A DNA stretch of 64,000 nt from Mesorhizobium sp. WSM4904 (GCF_029674545.1 NZ_CP121354.1:5465001-5529000); one strand, 5' to 3'; positions 43,147 to 53,410 are shown, counted from the stretch's first letter. The notes: a model not told the origin generated them from the sequence alone. Numbers and translations: made by a program.

Positions 43147-43275
43147 CTGATAGGCGCTTCGGCCAATCTTCGCGTGCGGTTTTGCCAGCGGAAGTAAGCG
43201 GAGTCTCCGCGAAAGGAGCGAGCGTGGGAATTGACTAACTGATTCCTGGGAAGCCGGCTATCTAGAAGCTACAGG

Positions 43276-44952
43276 TCAAACCTCAGCAAGATCGCCTAAG
43301 GCTTCGATCAGTGGCTGAATCTCGCTCTCGTAATTCTTCCATCGCTTGACCGACGACTTGTAGATCGGCTGGCGGACCTGCCAATTGCTATAGGTGTTTA
43401 CTGAACCAGCTCTGTCAAAGAAACGCAGGCAGGCTTCGTCCCAGGGCAGCCCGAGATAATCTATCAAGCGGCGCGACTGCTTCTCCTGGTTCTCGATCAG
43501 TGTCTCGTACTGGTTTTCGAAGATGCGCCCCGGAAGGACCTTGCTCCAATGCCGCATCAGACGGTCATACTCCCTGTAGTAGAGCCCCAGTGTCTCGAGA
43601 TCCGCGCTGTAGCTATGCGCTTCACTGAACTGCAGGACGAAACAGGAGATGCAATTGTCGATGGCGTCGCGGCGACAATGAATGATGCGCGCGTTGGGAA
43701 ACAGAATGCCAATCAGGCCGATCAACTCGAAATTGTGGGGCATCTTGTCGACGATTCGGAATGAATCGGGCGCTCGCTCGCGCAGATAGGCAAGATGCTC
43801 CGCTGCCAGCGTCTCGGTCAGTTCGGGAGTAATCGTCGCGACCGATTTGGCGATGTTTGCGTCGGCGCTGTCTCTGAGGCCTAGACCATTGGCAATTCGT
43901 CTAAGCTTGCTGAGCTCGCCGGCGCCATGGACATCAGGATGGCTGGCGCAAATCTGCTCCGTCAGCGTCGTGCCCGAGCGGGGCATGCCGACGACGAATA
44001 CGGGCGCCTCCGAGGGATTGCCGTAAGCGGCCATTGACGCCACCAGTTCGGGCGTGAAGGTCTCGATCAAGGCGTCGACCCAGCGACGATAGCTTCCGAT
44101 GTCGAATATTTGGCCCCTAGCCCGATTCCCTTGCTTGAAGTGGTCTATCGCCTCCTTGTAGCGACGGAGGTCGTTGAGAACCTTTCCGGCGGCGTGATGG
44201 AGCGCTGCCGCTTCCTCCGGCATACGGCCCGGGTCCTGAAGCTCCGTTAGGATCGCCGCGAGCTCTGGCGGCTCTTCCGTGTATTTGCGTGTGCCTACAA
44301 GCGCGTTATAGGCGGCAGGCACCGCAATGCGCCGTTCAATCGCTTCTTTCAGATGAAGCGCGGCTTCGTCCATGCGTCCGAGGCTAGTCAGCGCACGGGG
44401 AAGCCCGATCCGGGCCAGAGGGTGATCTCGGTCGATCTTGAGCGCCTTCTCAAAAAGCGGCAGCGCCATTTCTCCCTTGTCGAACGAGTTGTAGGCATCG
44501 CCCAAGGCGCAAAGAGCTTCCACAAGGTTCGGCTTCAAGGCCAAGGCCTGCTGAATATGCCTGATTGCCGGCGTAAATTCGCTGACCTTCAGATAGGCCT
44601 CACCGAGGCTAAGGTGGTAGTGAGGATTTCGCGGCTCCTCTGCGACCGCGCGGGCAAAATACCGCAAGGCCTTCTCGTTGTCGTATCCGATGCCGAGGGT
44701 TCCCAGGATGTAGAAAGCCAAAGGGTGGTTTGGTGTACGCGCCAGAACCTTCAGGCAGAGTTCCTCGGCCTCCGGCAACTGCTCGGCTTTCTGCAGCTCG
44801 AGCGCCTGCCTCAACAGCATATCGTCGGCCTGATTGCGGGAAGGGCCAGCCTTTGGCTGCGCTTTGGGCGGTGCTGCTTTCGGCGCTACCGCCCTCGCCG
44901 AGGGCTGCGTCTTGAGGTGCTTTGCCCATGCGGGCGGCAATCGGTTGCTCAT
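43276..44952 (-). CDS. TPR-repeat sulfotransferase
   Basis: A 558-aa protein with an Ala/Pro/Lys-rich N terminus, tetratricopeptide repeats (about 45-270) and a sulfotransferase domain (about 315-545). The PAPS-binding loop is GMPRSGTT at 322-329, and RRDAIDNCISCF contributes the 3'-phosphate site. It would move sulfate from PAPS to a glycan, peptide or small molecule, with the TPR part holding partner or substrate. No other sulfation genes (cysDNC-like) are in the window. In rhizobia sulfotransferases modify lipopolysaccharide or Nod factors, but this TPR-fused class has no assigned target. Confidence 0.9.
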   Translation of the reverse strand: MSNRLPPAWAKHLKTQPSARAVAPKAAPPKAQPKAGPSRNQADDMLLRQALELQKAEQLPEAEELCLKVLARTPNHPLAFYILGTLGIGYDNEKALRYFARAVAEEPRNPHYHLSLGEAYLKVSEFTPAIRHIQQALALKPNLVEALCALGDAYNSFDKGEMALPLFEKALKIDRDHPLARIGLPRALTSLGRMDEAALHLKEAIERRIAVPAAYNALVGTRKYTEEPPELAAILTELQDPGRMPEEAAALHHAAGKVLNDLRRYKEAIDHFKQGNRARGQIFDIGSYRRWVDALIETFTPELVASMAAYGNPSEAPVFVVGMPRSGTTLTEQICASHPDVHGAGELSKLRRIANGLGLRDSADANIAKSVATITPELTETLAAEHLAYLRERAPDSFRIVDKMPHNFELIGLIGILFPNARIIHCRRDAIDNCISCFVLQFSEAHSYSADLETLGLYYREYDRLMRHWSKVLPGRIFENQYETLIENQEKQSRRLIDYLGLPWDEACLRFFDRAGSVNTYSNWQVRQPIYKSSVKRWKNYESEIQPLIEALGDLAEV

Positions 44953-45113
44953 CCCGCCTCGCTAGCAAAAGCGGCAGACAGAATCCAGCGATACGTCGTC
45001 CGCGTCGAACTCGGAAGCCGACAGCAAGCGCCGCCGCTGCACCCTGTCAACCAACTTGCACCCACCCCTCGCCCACGCTAGCAAGAGGCCTCCTCTCAAC
45101 CGAGCCCATTGCC

Positions 45114-46226
45114 ATGCGCCAGCGCCCTCCCCTTACGCCGATCATCGGCGCGCTTCCCTCCACGGTGCCGTTCGTCGGCCCGGAGGCGCAGGAGCGCGAG
45201 CGGGGGCGGCCCTTCCGCGCCCGCATCGGCGCCAACGAAAGCAGCTTCGGGCCTTCGCCGCGCGTCATTGCCCGCATGGAGAGCGTCGCGCGCGACCAGT
45301 GGATGTATTGCGACCCGGACAATTTCGACCTCAAGATCGCGGCGGCCGCGCATCACGATGTCGGCGTCGAGAACGTCGTCGTGGGCGAAGGCATAGACGG
45401 GCTGCTCGGACTGGTGGCGCGCATGTATGTCGCGCCCGGCGATGCGGTGGTGACCTCGCTCGGAGCCTACCCCACCTTCAACTTCCACATTGCCGGCGTC
45501 GGCGGCCGCCTGGTGACCGTGCCTTACGCCAACGACAAGGAGGACCTCGACGGACTGCTTGCCGCCGTGGCGAGGGAAAAAGCGCCGCTCGTCTATCTCT
45601 CCAATCCGGACAATCCGATGGGGAGCTGGTGGGAGGCGCCGGAGGTCATCCGCTTCATCGAGGCGCTGCCGGAAACCACCATGCTGGTGCTGGATGAGGC
45701 CTATGGCGAGCTGGGACCGGCCTCGGCGCTGCCGCCGATCGACGTCGCGCGGCCGAACGTGGTGCGCATGCGCACCTTCTCCAAGGCCTACGGACTGGCC
45801 GGCATCCGCTGCGGCTATGCGGTGGCCGAGGCAGAAGTGATCCGCGACTTCGAGAAGATCCGCAACCATTACGGCGTCAGCCGCATGGCGCAGATCGCCG
45901 GCCTCGAGGCGCTTGCCGACCAGGACTATCTGAATTCGGTGGTGGCGCGCGTGGCCGCCGGGCGCCGGCGCATTGCGGCGATCGCCGAGGAAAACGGGCT
46001 GAAGCCGCTGCCCTCGGCCACCAATTTCGTCACCATGGACTGCGGCAGCGACGGCGCTTTCGCACTGAAGGTGATGCAGGCGCTTTTGTCGCGCGACGTC
46101 TTCATCCGCAAGCCGATGGCGCCACGGCTCGACCGCTGCATCAGGGTCAGCGTCGGCCTCGACCACGAGCTCGACATCTTCGCCGAGGAATTGCCGGGCG
46201 CGCTTGCCGCGGCGCGAGGGAACTGA
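45114..46226 (+). CDS. PLP-dependent aminotransferase (HisC-like)
   Basis: A 370-aa fold-type I aminotransferase. The PLP lysine is K224 in TFSKAYGLAGIRCGY; NPDNPMGSW, DEAYGEL and the final R in CIRVSVG bind cofactor and substrate carboxylate. It resembles histidinol-phosphate aminotransferases, but no his genes are near, so the substrate may be another amino acid. The frame is open upstream to 44922; ATG 45114 fits the family length. Confidence 0.88.
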   Translation: MRQRPPLTPIIGALPSTVPFVGPEAQERERGRPFRARIGANESSFGPSPRVIARMESVARDQWMYCDPDNFDLKIAAAAHHDVGVENVVVGEGIDGLLGLVARMYVAPGDAVVTSLGAYPTFNFHIAGVGGRLVTVPYANDKEDLDGLLAAVAREKAPLVYLSNPDNPMGSWWEAPEVIRFIEALPETTMLVLDEAYGELGPASALPPIDVARPNVVRMRTFSKAYGLAGIRCGYAVAEAEVIRDFEKIRNHYGVSRMAQIAGLEALADQDYLNSVVARVAAGRRRIAAIAEENGLKPLPSATNFVTMDCGSDGAFALKVMQALLSRDVFIRKPMAPRLDRCIRVSVGLDHELDIFAEELPGALAAARGN

Positions 46227-46286
46227 AGAGCATTAGGGCCGCAGCACCGGCATGAGCTGCGCGGGCATCAGCAGTTCTTGCGCTTT

Positions 46287-46766
46287 TTATGATTTTTCCA
46301 GCAGGCGCGTCACGCGCTTCAGCGCATCCGAAAGCGCCAGGGCTTCCTCATCGCCGAGCTTGTCGGTCAGGCGGGCAAGGTCGCGGATCGTTCCAGCCTC
46401 GAGGTCGGCCAGCGCGGCCTTGCCACGCGGGGTGAGCGAAACGAAGGATGGCCCGCCTTCAGGGTCAGCATGTATCCCGGCCAACCCCATGGCGATGAAT
46501 TTCCTAAGGATTCTCAAAACGTAGACGGGAGCGAGCCGCAGCTCGCCGGCCAGTTCCGACGCTATCGGCGCAACATCGAGATGAAACATCCGCGCCAGGA
46601 GGCCGGCCTCGCCGGCCGTTCGGGGCCTGCGGTCAAGCTCGAACAACACGCGAGCCTCGGCCAGCGTGTAGGGGCTCTGGATCAATGTCTCATCGAGCAG
46701 TCCAACAAGGCCGGTGTAGAACCGGTTGAAGCGACGAATCTCGTCGACCAGGGCTTCGTGAGGCAT
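46287..46766 (-). CDS. MarR-family transcriptional regulator
   Basis: A 159-aa MarR regulator. The winged helix covers about 35-105 (YTLAEARVLFELDRRP, ELRLAPVYVLRILRKF, SFVSLTPRGKAALADLE). It is divergent from the acylphosphatase gene, and the gap has two TTGAC-N3-GTCA(A/C) palindromes that it probably binds. It converges with the aminotransferase gene. The ligand is unknown. Confidence 0.88.
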   Translation of the reverse strand: MPHEALVDEIRRFNRFYTGLVGLLDETLIQSPYTLAEARVLFELDRRPRTAGEAGLLARMFHLDVAPIASELAGELRLAPVYVLRILRKFIAMGLAGIHADPEGGPSFVSLTPRGKAALADLEAGTIRDLARLTDKLGDEEALALSDALKRVTRLLEKS

Positions 46767-46816
46767 GCAGACCTCCCCTCAGAGACATTTGCGCCATCCG
46801 ACAATTCTCCTTCAAC

Positions 46817-46850
46817 TTGACCAAGTCAACTATTTAATTGACGAAGTCAC
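46817..46850. promoter_or_regulatory. Tandem operator-like palindromes for MarR
   Basis: TTGAC-CAA-GTCAA (46817-46829) and TTGAC-GAA-GTCAC (46838-46850) start 21 bases apart, two helical turns, in the gap between marR and the acylphosphatase gene. Confidence 0.72.
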
Positions 46851-46920
46851 TTACCCTTCATGGTCGTTGCATTTGATCCGCGCTGCTCCAGATTGATGAG
46901 GAAGATACTGGAGCTTGGCA

Positions 46921-47202
46921 ATGCAGGGCGAACAACGGGCTGTCAGGGCGTGCATTTTCGGCACGGTGCAAGGCGTCAGCTATCGGGTCTGGACGCGGAG
47001 CGAAGCCGTGCGTCTCGGGGTGACGGGATGGGTGCGAAATGAGGCCGACGGCTCGGTCACGGCGCTCATCGCCGGCGCAGACGCCGCAGTCACCGCCATG
47101 ATCGAGCGGCTTTGGCAAGGGCCGCGGGGCGCGCTGGTCTCGAGGGTCGAGATCGAGAAAGCCTCGGATGATGCGCCAGCCGACTTCAGGATTGTTGTGT
47201 GA
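46921..47202 (+). CDS. acyP: Acylphosphatase
   Basis: A 93-aa acylphosphatase, hydrolysing carboxyl-phosphate bonds. The signature GTVQGVSYRVW gives R22, and GWVRNEADGSV gives N40, the two catalytic residues. GGAG lies 8 bases before the ATG at 46921. It is divergent from marR and may be under its control. Nine bases after its stop begins the interrupted family A repeat. Confidence 0.94.
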   Translation: MQGEQRAVRACIFGTVQGVSYRVWTRSEAVRLGVTGWVRNEADGSVTALIAGADAAVTAMIERLWQGPRGALVSRVEIEKASDDAPADFRIVV

Positions 47203-47216
47203 GCTGGTTTCTCCCC

Positions 47217-47226
47217 CCCTTGAGGG
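47217..47226. repeat. Left target-site duplication of the IS4 element
   Basis: CCCTTGAGGG here is repeated exactly at 48550-48559, on the other side of the element. The duplicated word is itself a palindrome and belongs to the family A repeat core. Confidence 0.85.
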
Positions 47227-48549
47227 CATATGCGCTAAGATAGCTTTGGCATGGCTTGAAATTTGCGTTTTCGCGGTGGCTCACGCCAACGATGCCGCAA
47301 GGCATGGAGATTTTGGCGCAAGCTTGCCAAGCGAGGCTGAGTAAAGATCGCTGCGATCAGCGAGGCGACGATCTGGCGGGTGGCGCGCCACAGCAGCGGG
47401 CGCCCGTCGCTCAAGGGGGAGAGACACCCAACTCCTGCGAGAGGGGTTCGGTCACAAGCGCGATGAGGAAGTGGGCAAGAATCCAAGGCTTTGCGATCCT
47501 TGGGTCTTTGGCGGGAGGCGCGCGCAGCCCGATCAGGCTCTTCAGACGCTTGAAGGCGAGCTCGATGCGCCAGCGCATGCGATAGAGCTTGAGAACCGTG
47601 CCGGCGGGAAACTCCTGCCGGTCAAGCGAGGTCACAAGGATGACGAAGCCGGCCGCAATCAGCGTCTCGGGTCGAACCTTGTTGCCCTTGGCCTTGGCTT
47701 CCTTGTTGATTTTGCGCCGCGCTTCTTGTGCCGCTGCCTCGGATTTGCGCAAGGCGATCAGGCGCATCTTCACAGGCTCGCCCTTCTTGAGGGCCAACCG
47801 GACAGGCGTTTCGAAGACTTCCTCGCGGCGGCTCTCCAGGTAGCCGATGAGATCGAACGCCTTGCCGTTGGCGTCGAGCCATCGCGCATTCTTCCACGAC
47901 GCGCGCACGACAACGTCGCCGCCTTGCGCCATGACCCTTGCGATCCGCTCGGCCTGCAGATAGGCGCGGTCGCCGATGCGGATCTCGCCCGCCACCACCG
48001 GCACGCGGTCGATCAGCTCGGCCTCGCTTTGGTCGGTGATCTCGAGGAAATCGAACTGCTCGCGCTCAAGCTCGAAGGCGCAGTGCATGCGCCAAAGGCC
48101 ATTGTTCTTCTTCTCATGCGCACCGGCCTTGGCAACCGCCGTCGCATCGAGGATGCGGATCAGCCGGCCCTTGGCCAAGCCTTTTTCCTCGCGCTTCAAA
48201 AGATGCCCAATCAACTGCTGCAGCCACGGCCCTGCATTGCGCAGCCGGCCGAGCAAGGCCACGTCCGAGATGTCGGCAATCCCGCTCGCCGCCGCCCAGG
48301 CCACGACGCCCCGCATGCCCACCTTGCCAAGGCAGTAAGCCAATGTCAGGCGCAACAGATCGCACGCCGACCGGATACCCCGCGGTCGCAGGAACGCCTT
48401 CGTCTCGCGCGCACTTCCTGCGATCAACTCTTCGCCGCCGAGAAGCGCAATCGTCTCGGCCCAGCCGTCATCAACAAGTGATTCGTGTGTCATCCTCAGC
48501 GTAGAATCACAACCGATTCCGCGCTGCAACACCTATCTTAGCGCCTATG
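47227..48549 (-). mobile_element. Complete IS4-family insertion sequence
   Basis: A 1323-base element with 17-base terminal inverted repeats: CATATGCGCTAAGATAG at the left and, read inward, CATAGGCGCTAAGATAG at the right (one mismatch). It carries one intact transposase gene and is flanked by a 10-base direct repeat, CCCTTGAGGG. TSDs of 10-13 bases and CAT-type ends fit IS4-family elements. It sits inside a family A palindromic repeat, splitting it. Because ends, duplication and gene are intact, insertion looks recent. Confidence 0.9.
47411..48493 (-). CDS. IS4-family transposase
   Basis: A 360-aa DDE transposase. D116 (IRILDATAV), D175 (IRIGDRAYL) and E311 form the triad; YRMRWRIELAFKRLK (304-318) is the Y-x2-R-x3-E-x6-K signature of the IS4 family. 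The frame is intact. ATG 48493 is chosen; the upstream in-frame residues would run into the terminal repeat. It catalyses cut-and-paste transposition of the surrounding element. Confidence 0.94.
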   Translation of the reverse strand: MTHESLVDDGWAETIALLGGEELIAGSARETKAFLRPRGIRSACDLLRLTLAYCLGKVGMRGVVAWAAASGIADISDVALLGRLRNAGPWLQQLIGHLLKREEKGLAKGRLIRILDATAVAKAGAHEKKNNGLWRMHCAFELEREQFDFLEITDQSEAELIDRVPVVAGEIRIGDRAYLQAERIARVMAQGGDVVVRASWKNARWLDANGKAFDLIGYLESRREEVFETPVRLALKKGEPVKMRLIALRKSEAAAQEARRKINKEAKAKGNKVRPETLIAAGFVILVTSLDRQEFPAGTVLKLYRMRWRIELAFKRLKSLIGLRAPPAKDPRIAKPWILAHFLIALVTEPLSQELGVSPP

Positions 48550-48700
48550 CCCTTGAGGGGGAGATGGCCGGCAGGCCAGAGGGGGTCGTCTCACGTAGGT
48601 CTCGGGCGTTGCTTCCTGCCGCAAAGGGCGTTGGCGCTTCACGCGAGACGACCCCCTCTGTCGCCTTTCGGCGACATCTCCCCCTCGAGGGGGGAGATTT
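48550..48700. repeat. Family A inverted repeat, interrupted by the IS
   Basis: Joined to 47211-47226, this forms one element running from CTCCCCCCCTTGAGGG through GGAGATGGCCGGCAGGCCAG and GGGGGTCGTCTC to GAGACGACCCCC and CATCTCCCCCTCGAGGGGGG. The long arms are complementary. It ends about 50 bases before the tetR start. Confidence 0.85.
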
Positions 48701-48712
48701 GACCCTTGAATT

Positions 48713-48729
48713 AATTGAACGTTCGTTTT
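48713..48729. promoter_or_regulatory. Candidate TetR operator
   Basis: AATTGAACGTTCGTTTT is centred on the palindrome GAACGTTC (48717-48724), 27 bases before the tetR start. The AT-rich context and position suit autorepression. Confidence 0.5.
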
Positions 48730-48751
48730 ATTAATGCTCCTGGAGGCGAAT

Positions 48752-49399
48752 ATGGCACGCACCACGGGTTCCGACGGAGAAAAAACCGAGGCGGCCGTCC
48801 GCGAGGCGGCGGTCAGCCTGATCGCGCGTCTCGGCTACGAGGCGATGTCGATGCGGCAGTTGGCGGCCGAAGTCGGCGTGCAGGCCGCCGCGCTCTATCG
48901 CTATTTCCCGACCAAGGAAGACCTGTTGTTCACGCTGATGCGCGAGCACATGGAAGGCCTGCTGGACGCCTGGAACACGGCGCGCCCGGCCACACTCGAT
49001 CCCGCGGCGCGGCTTGCCGCCTATGTCGAGAACCATATCGCCTTCCATATCGAGCGGCGCCACGCCACTCATGTCTCCAACATGGAATTGCGCAGCCTCT
49101 CGCATGAGCGGCTGACGCAGATCCTCAGGCTGCGTGCCGCCTACGAAAAGGAATTGCGCGCGGTCCTGCGCGACGGCGCGGAGGCAGGCGTCTTCGAGAT
49201 CGACGATGTCGGGCTCACCGCCATGGCGCTGATCCAGATGATGACCGGCGTCATCGTCTGGTTCCGGCCGGGCGAACGGCTGTCGATCGCCGAGGTCACG
49301 GCATCATATCTTTCGATGACAATGCGCCTGGTCGGCGCGACAATCAGCCATGGCACCGCGCGCCGTTCCGGGCGCGCCAAGGATGCCGCGGCACTCTGA
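48752..49399 (+). CDS. TetR-family regulator of the leucine-degradation cluster
   Basis: A 215-aa TetR regulator. The helix-turn-helix covers about 15-55 (AVSLIARLGYEAMSMRQLAA and VGVQAAALYRYFPTKEDLLF). GGAGG lies 5 bases before ATG 48752, preferred over ATG 48734. It directly precedes isovaleryl-CoA dehydrogenase on the same strand, and a GAACGTTC palindrome lies upstream, so it probably represses the cluster and senses an acyl-CoA. A TetR in this place is reminiscent of LiuQ of betaproteobacteria; equivalence is inference. Confidence 0.88.
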   Translation: MARTTGSDGEKTEAAVREAAVSLIARLGYEAMSMRQLAAEVGVQAAALYRYFPTKEDLLFTLMREHMEGLLDAWNTARPATLDPAARLAAYVENHIAFHIERRHATHVSNMELRSLSHERLTQILRLRAAYEKELRAVLRDGAEAGVFEIDDVGLTAMALIQMMTGVIVWFRPGERLSIAEVTASYLSMTMRLVGATISHGTARRSGRAKDAAAL

Positions 49400-49450
49400 T
49401 ACACGCACGATCCCCCGCGAGGACCGGGGCGTGCACGGGAGGAACGCCAT

Positions 49451-50614
<1,164 letters not shown>

Positions 50615-50631
50615 TGTTCCCCTCCGCCACC

Positions 50632-51024
50632 TCAGCCGAACGCCTTGGGAAGGTCGTCGGTTGGCTTGGCGACGATCTGATGCGCATCGCGCCACAGAAT
50701 CTCGCGTTGGCGCCGCGACGTGATCGAACGCACAGGCAAGCCGCCCTCCTCGATCAGCCAAGCGCAATAGCGCGCACGGCTGATGGCTTCCCTGGCGTCC
50801 GGGCGGAACCAGCAGATACCCCAGATCGAATTTCGCCGCTTGAAATGCCGGCCAACCCGACCGGGAAAGGGCAGATGCTGGTTGAACCAGTCGAACTGAT
50901 CCTCAAGCTCACCATGAATCCAGTCAGGGCATCCGTTCCGGTGCAGATACCCGGACGCATGAAAAAAGCCGGTCTCCACCCGGCTCTTCGGATGGATCAG
51001 CGGCGTTACAAACCGCACATACAT
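50632..51024 (-). CDS. Conserved hypothetical protein, antisense within the leucine cluster
   Basis: A 130-aa protein from ATG 51024 (TTG 51069 is possible). I recall similar proteins of unknown function in many proteobacteria, with the pattern TGFFHASGYL, DWFNQHLPFPGR, GICWFRPDAREAISRA, RARYCAWLIEEGGLPVRSIT and EILWRDAHQIVAKP. No membrane segment or signal peptide. It lies tail to tail with ivd and head to head with the carboxylase beta gene, breaking the sense-strand operon by about 650 bases. Function unknown. Confidence 0.75.
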   Translation of the reverse strand: MYVRFVTPLIHPKSRVETGFFHASGYLHRNGCPDWIHGELEDQFDWFNQHLPFPGRVGRHFKRRNSIWGICWFRPDAREAISRARYCAWLIEEGGLPVRSITSRRQREILWRDAHQIVAKPTDDLPKAFG

Positions 51025-51269
51025 GACGACACCCACGACGCTCTCGGGCGTCGTGTTCCTCTTGCTCAAATTCGGGACGTGGAAGGCCGCCCTTCGGCGG
51101 CGTCAGGCCATGGCCGAAGGGAGACATCTGGTGAAGCGCATATGCATGCCTTTCATCATCGCCTCCTGAGTGTGTCGCTCATACAAAAGATGCAACGCTT
51201 GGCACGCAGCATCCGGGCGCGGGCTGTTACACTGGTTTCGTTGCGGCATCAAGAGGTGTGAGGAACAAC

Positions 51270-52877
51270 GTGGCCACACTGCAAACCCAAATCTCCCCCT
51301 CCACCGACACCTTCCGCGCCAATGCCGAACGCATGCGGGCGCTGGTCGACGATATTGCCGAGAAGGCGGCGGGCATCGAGCGCGGCGGCTCGGACGAAGC
51401 GCGCGAGCGCCACCAGGGCCGCGGCAAGCTGTTGCCGCGCGAGCGGCTGGCGCAACTGCTCGACACCGGCTCGCCCTTCCTCGAGGTCGGCCAGTTCGCG
51501 GCATGGTCGATGTATGGCGAGGACATTCCGGCAGCGGGCATCATCACCGGCATCGGCCGCATCGAGGGCAAGGAGGTGATGGTCGTCGTCAACGACGCAA
51601 CGGTGAAGGGCGGCACCTATTATCCGCTGACGGTGAAGAAGCATTTGCGCGCGCAGGAGATCGCGCTGCAGAACAACCTGCCCTGCGTCTACCTGGTCGA
51701 CAGCGGCGGCGCCAATCTGCCCAATCAGGACGAGGTCTTCCCGGACCGTGAGCATTTCGGCCGCATCTTCTACAACCAGGCCAACATGTCGGCGGCCGGC
51801 ATCCCGCAGATCGCCTGCGTCATGGGCTCCTGCACGGCGGGCGGCGCCTATGTGCCGGCGATGTCGGACGAGACGATCATGGTGCGCAACCAGGCGACCA
51901 TCTTTCTCGGCGGCCCGCCGCTGGTAAAAGCCGCCACCGGCGAGGATGTCAGCGCCGAGGAACTCGGCGGCGCCGATGTCCACACCCGGCTTTCCGGCGT
52001 CGCCGACCACTACGCCATGGACGACGAACACGCCTTGGCCATTTGCCGGCGCATCGTCAGGAACCTCAATCGGAACAAGGCCGCAAGCCTGAACTTGCAG
52101 AAACCTGCACCGCCGCTTCACGACCCGCATGAACTTTACGGCATCGTGCCGACGGATTTGCGCCAGCCCTATGATGCGCGCGAGGTGATCGCACGTCTTG
52201 TCGACGGCTCCGAGTTCGACGAGTTCAAGCAGAATTACGGCACCACCCTGGTCACCGGCTTTGCCCATCTGCACGGCATGCCCGTCGGCATCCTCGGCAA
52301 CAACGGCGTGCTGTTTTCGGAAAGCGCGCTGAAGGGCGCGCATTTCATCGAGCTCTGCTGCCAGCGCGGCATTCCGCTGATCTTCCTGCAAAACATCACC
52401 GGCTTCATGGTCGGGCGAAAGTACGAGGCCGGCGGCATAGCCAAGGATGGCGCCAAGCTGGTGACGGCGGTCGCCACGGCCCGCGTGCCCAAGCTTACCG
52501 TCATCATCGGCGGCTCCTTCGGCGCCGGCAATTACGGCATGTGCGGGCGCGCCTATTCGCCCCGCTTCCTGTGGATGTGGCCGAACGCGCGCATCTCGGT
52601 GATGGGCGGCGAGCAGGCGGCGACCGTGCTCGCCATGGTCAAGCGCGAGGGCATCGAGCGCAAGGGCGGGCAATGGAGCGCCGAGGAGGAAGCAAAGTTC
52701 AGGAAGCCGATCCTGATGAAGTACGAGCATGAGGGCCACCCGCTCTATTCCTCGGCAAGGCTCTGGGACGATGGCATCATCGATCCGGCGAAGACGCGCG
52801 AGGTGCTGGCGCTCAGCCTCTCTGCCGCGCTCAATGCCGGGGTCGAGGAGACGAAGTTCGGCGTGTTCAGGATGTGA
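51270..52877 (+). CDS. mccB: 3-Methylcrotonyl-CoA carboxylase, beta subunit
   Basis: A 535-aa carboxyltransferase from GTG 51270 (AGGA six bases upstream; GTG 51258 would add four residues). Two crotonase-like halves carry the acyl-CoA and biotin oxyanion loops: [16 protein letters not shown] and [20 protein letters not shown]. It transfers CO2 from biotin to methylcrotonyl-CoA in leucine breakdown. The partner alpha subunit is at 53714. Propionyl-CoA carboxylase beta is the nearest alternative, but the ivd neighbour supports this call. Confidence 0.93.
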   Translation: MATLQTQISPSTDTFRANAERMRALVDDIAEKAAGIERGGSDEARERHQGRGKLLPRERLAQLLDTGSPFLEVGQFAAWSMYGEDIPAAGIITGIGRIEGKEVMVVVNDATVKGGTYYPLTVKKHLRAQEIALQNNLPCVYLVDSGGANLPNQDEVFPDREHFGRIFYNQANMSAAGIPQIACVMGSCTAGGAYVPAMSDETIMVRNQATIFLGGPPLVKAATGEDVSAEELGGADVHTRLSGVADHYAMDDEHALAICRRIVRNLNRNKAASLNLQKPAPPLHDPHELYGIVPTDLRQPYDAREVIARLVDGSEFDEFKQNYGTTLVTGFAHLHGMPVGILGNNGVLFSESALKGAHFIELCCQRGIPLIFLQNITGFMVGRKYEAGGIAKDGAKLVTAVATARVPKLTVIIGGSFGAGNYGMCGRAYSPRFLWMWPNARISVMGGEQAATVLAMVKREGIERKGGQWSAEEEAKFRKPILMKYEHEGHPLYSSARLWDDGIIDPAKTREVLALSLSAALNAGVEETKFGVFRM

Positions 52878-52879
52878 CG

Positions 52880-53410
52880 ATGAACGGCGTCAGTGACAGG
52901 ATCCGGGTCCACACCGGCGACATCACCAGGCTCGCGGTCGATGCCATCGTCAATGCCGCCAATTCTTCGCTGCTCGGTGGCGGCGGCGTCGACGGCGCCA
53001 TCCACCGCGCCGCAGGGCCGGAGCTTCTCGCCGAATGCCGCATGCTGAACGGTTGCAGCACTGGCAACGCCAAGCTGACCAAGGGATATCGCTTGCCGGC
53101 GCGCTATGTCATCCACGCCGTTGGGCCAGTCTGGCAGGGCGGCGACAGGGGCGAGGCCGATCTGCTCGCCTCCTGCTATCGACGCTCGCTCGAAATCGCC
53201 CGCGACCATGACTGCCGGACGGTCGCTTTTCCGGCGATCTCGACCGGCATCTATCGCTATCCGAAGGACGAGGCGGCTGGGATCGCCGTGGCCACGACAG
53301 CCGACTTCCTGCGACAAAACACCGTGCCGGAGGTCGTTACTTTCTGCTGCTTCGACGAAGCGATGGCGGAGCTATACCGGCGGGCCCTTACTGGTATTGG
53401 GGAGAACTGA
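52880..53410 (+). CDS. Macro-domain protein (O-acetyl-ADP-ribose deacetylase-like)
   Basis: A 176-aa single macro domain of the YmdB/MacroD type. [20 protein letters not shown] (about 20-40) is the ADP-ribose loop with the catalytic asparagine and aspartate, and [16 protein letters not shown] is the second loop. It would bind ADP-ribose and cleave O-acetyl-ADP-ribose or ADP-ribosyl-protein esters. The ATG is 3 bases after the mccB stop, so it is co-translated with the carboxylase; a link to sirtuin-type deacylation in acyl-CoA metabolism is an attractive but unproven reading. Confidence 0.92.
   Translation: MNGVSDRIRVHTGDITRLAVDAIVNAANSSLLGGGGVDGAIHRAAGPELLAECRMLNGCSTGNAKLTKGYRLPARYVIHAVGPVWQGGDRGEADLLASCYRRSLEIARDHDCRTVAFPAISTGIYRYPKDEAAGIAVATTADFLRQNTVPEVVTFCCFDEAMAELYRRALTGIGEN

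Larger units (their letters stand above)
42736..43275. other. Region downstream of porin 2
   Basis: About 540 bases without a gene. It contains the porin 2 terminator (42759-42782) and a family C repeat (42964-43146). The rest shows no coding signal. Confidence 0.65.

Noticed and set aside
40943..43275. Integrated element at tRNA-Ser bounded by att repeats
   Set aside because: I found no second copy of the tRNA 3' end in the window, and the genes beside it are porins, not phage or conjugation genes.
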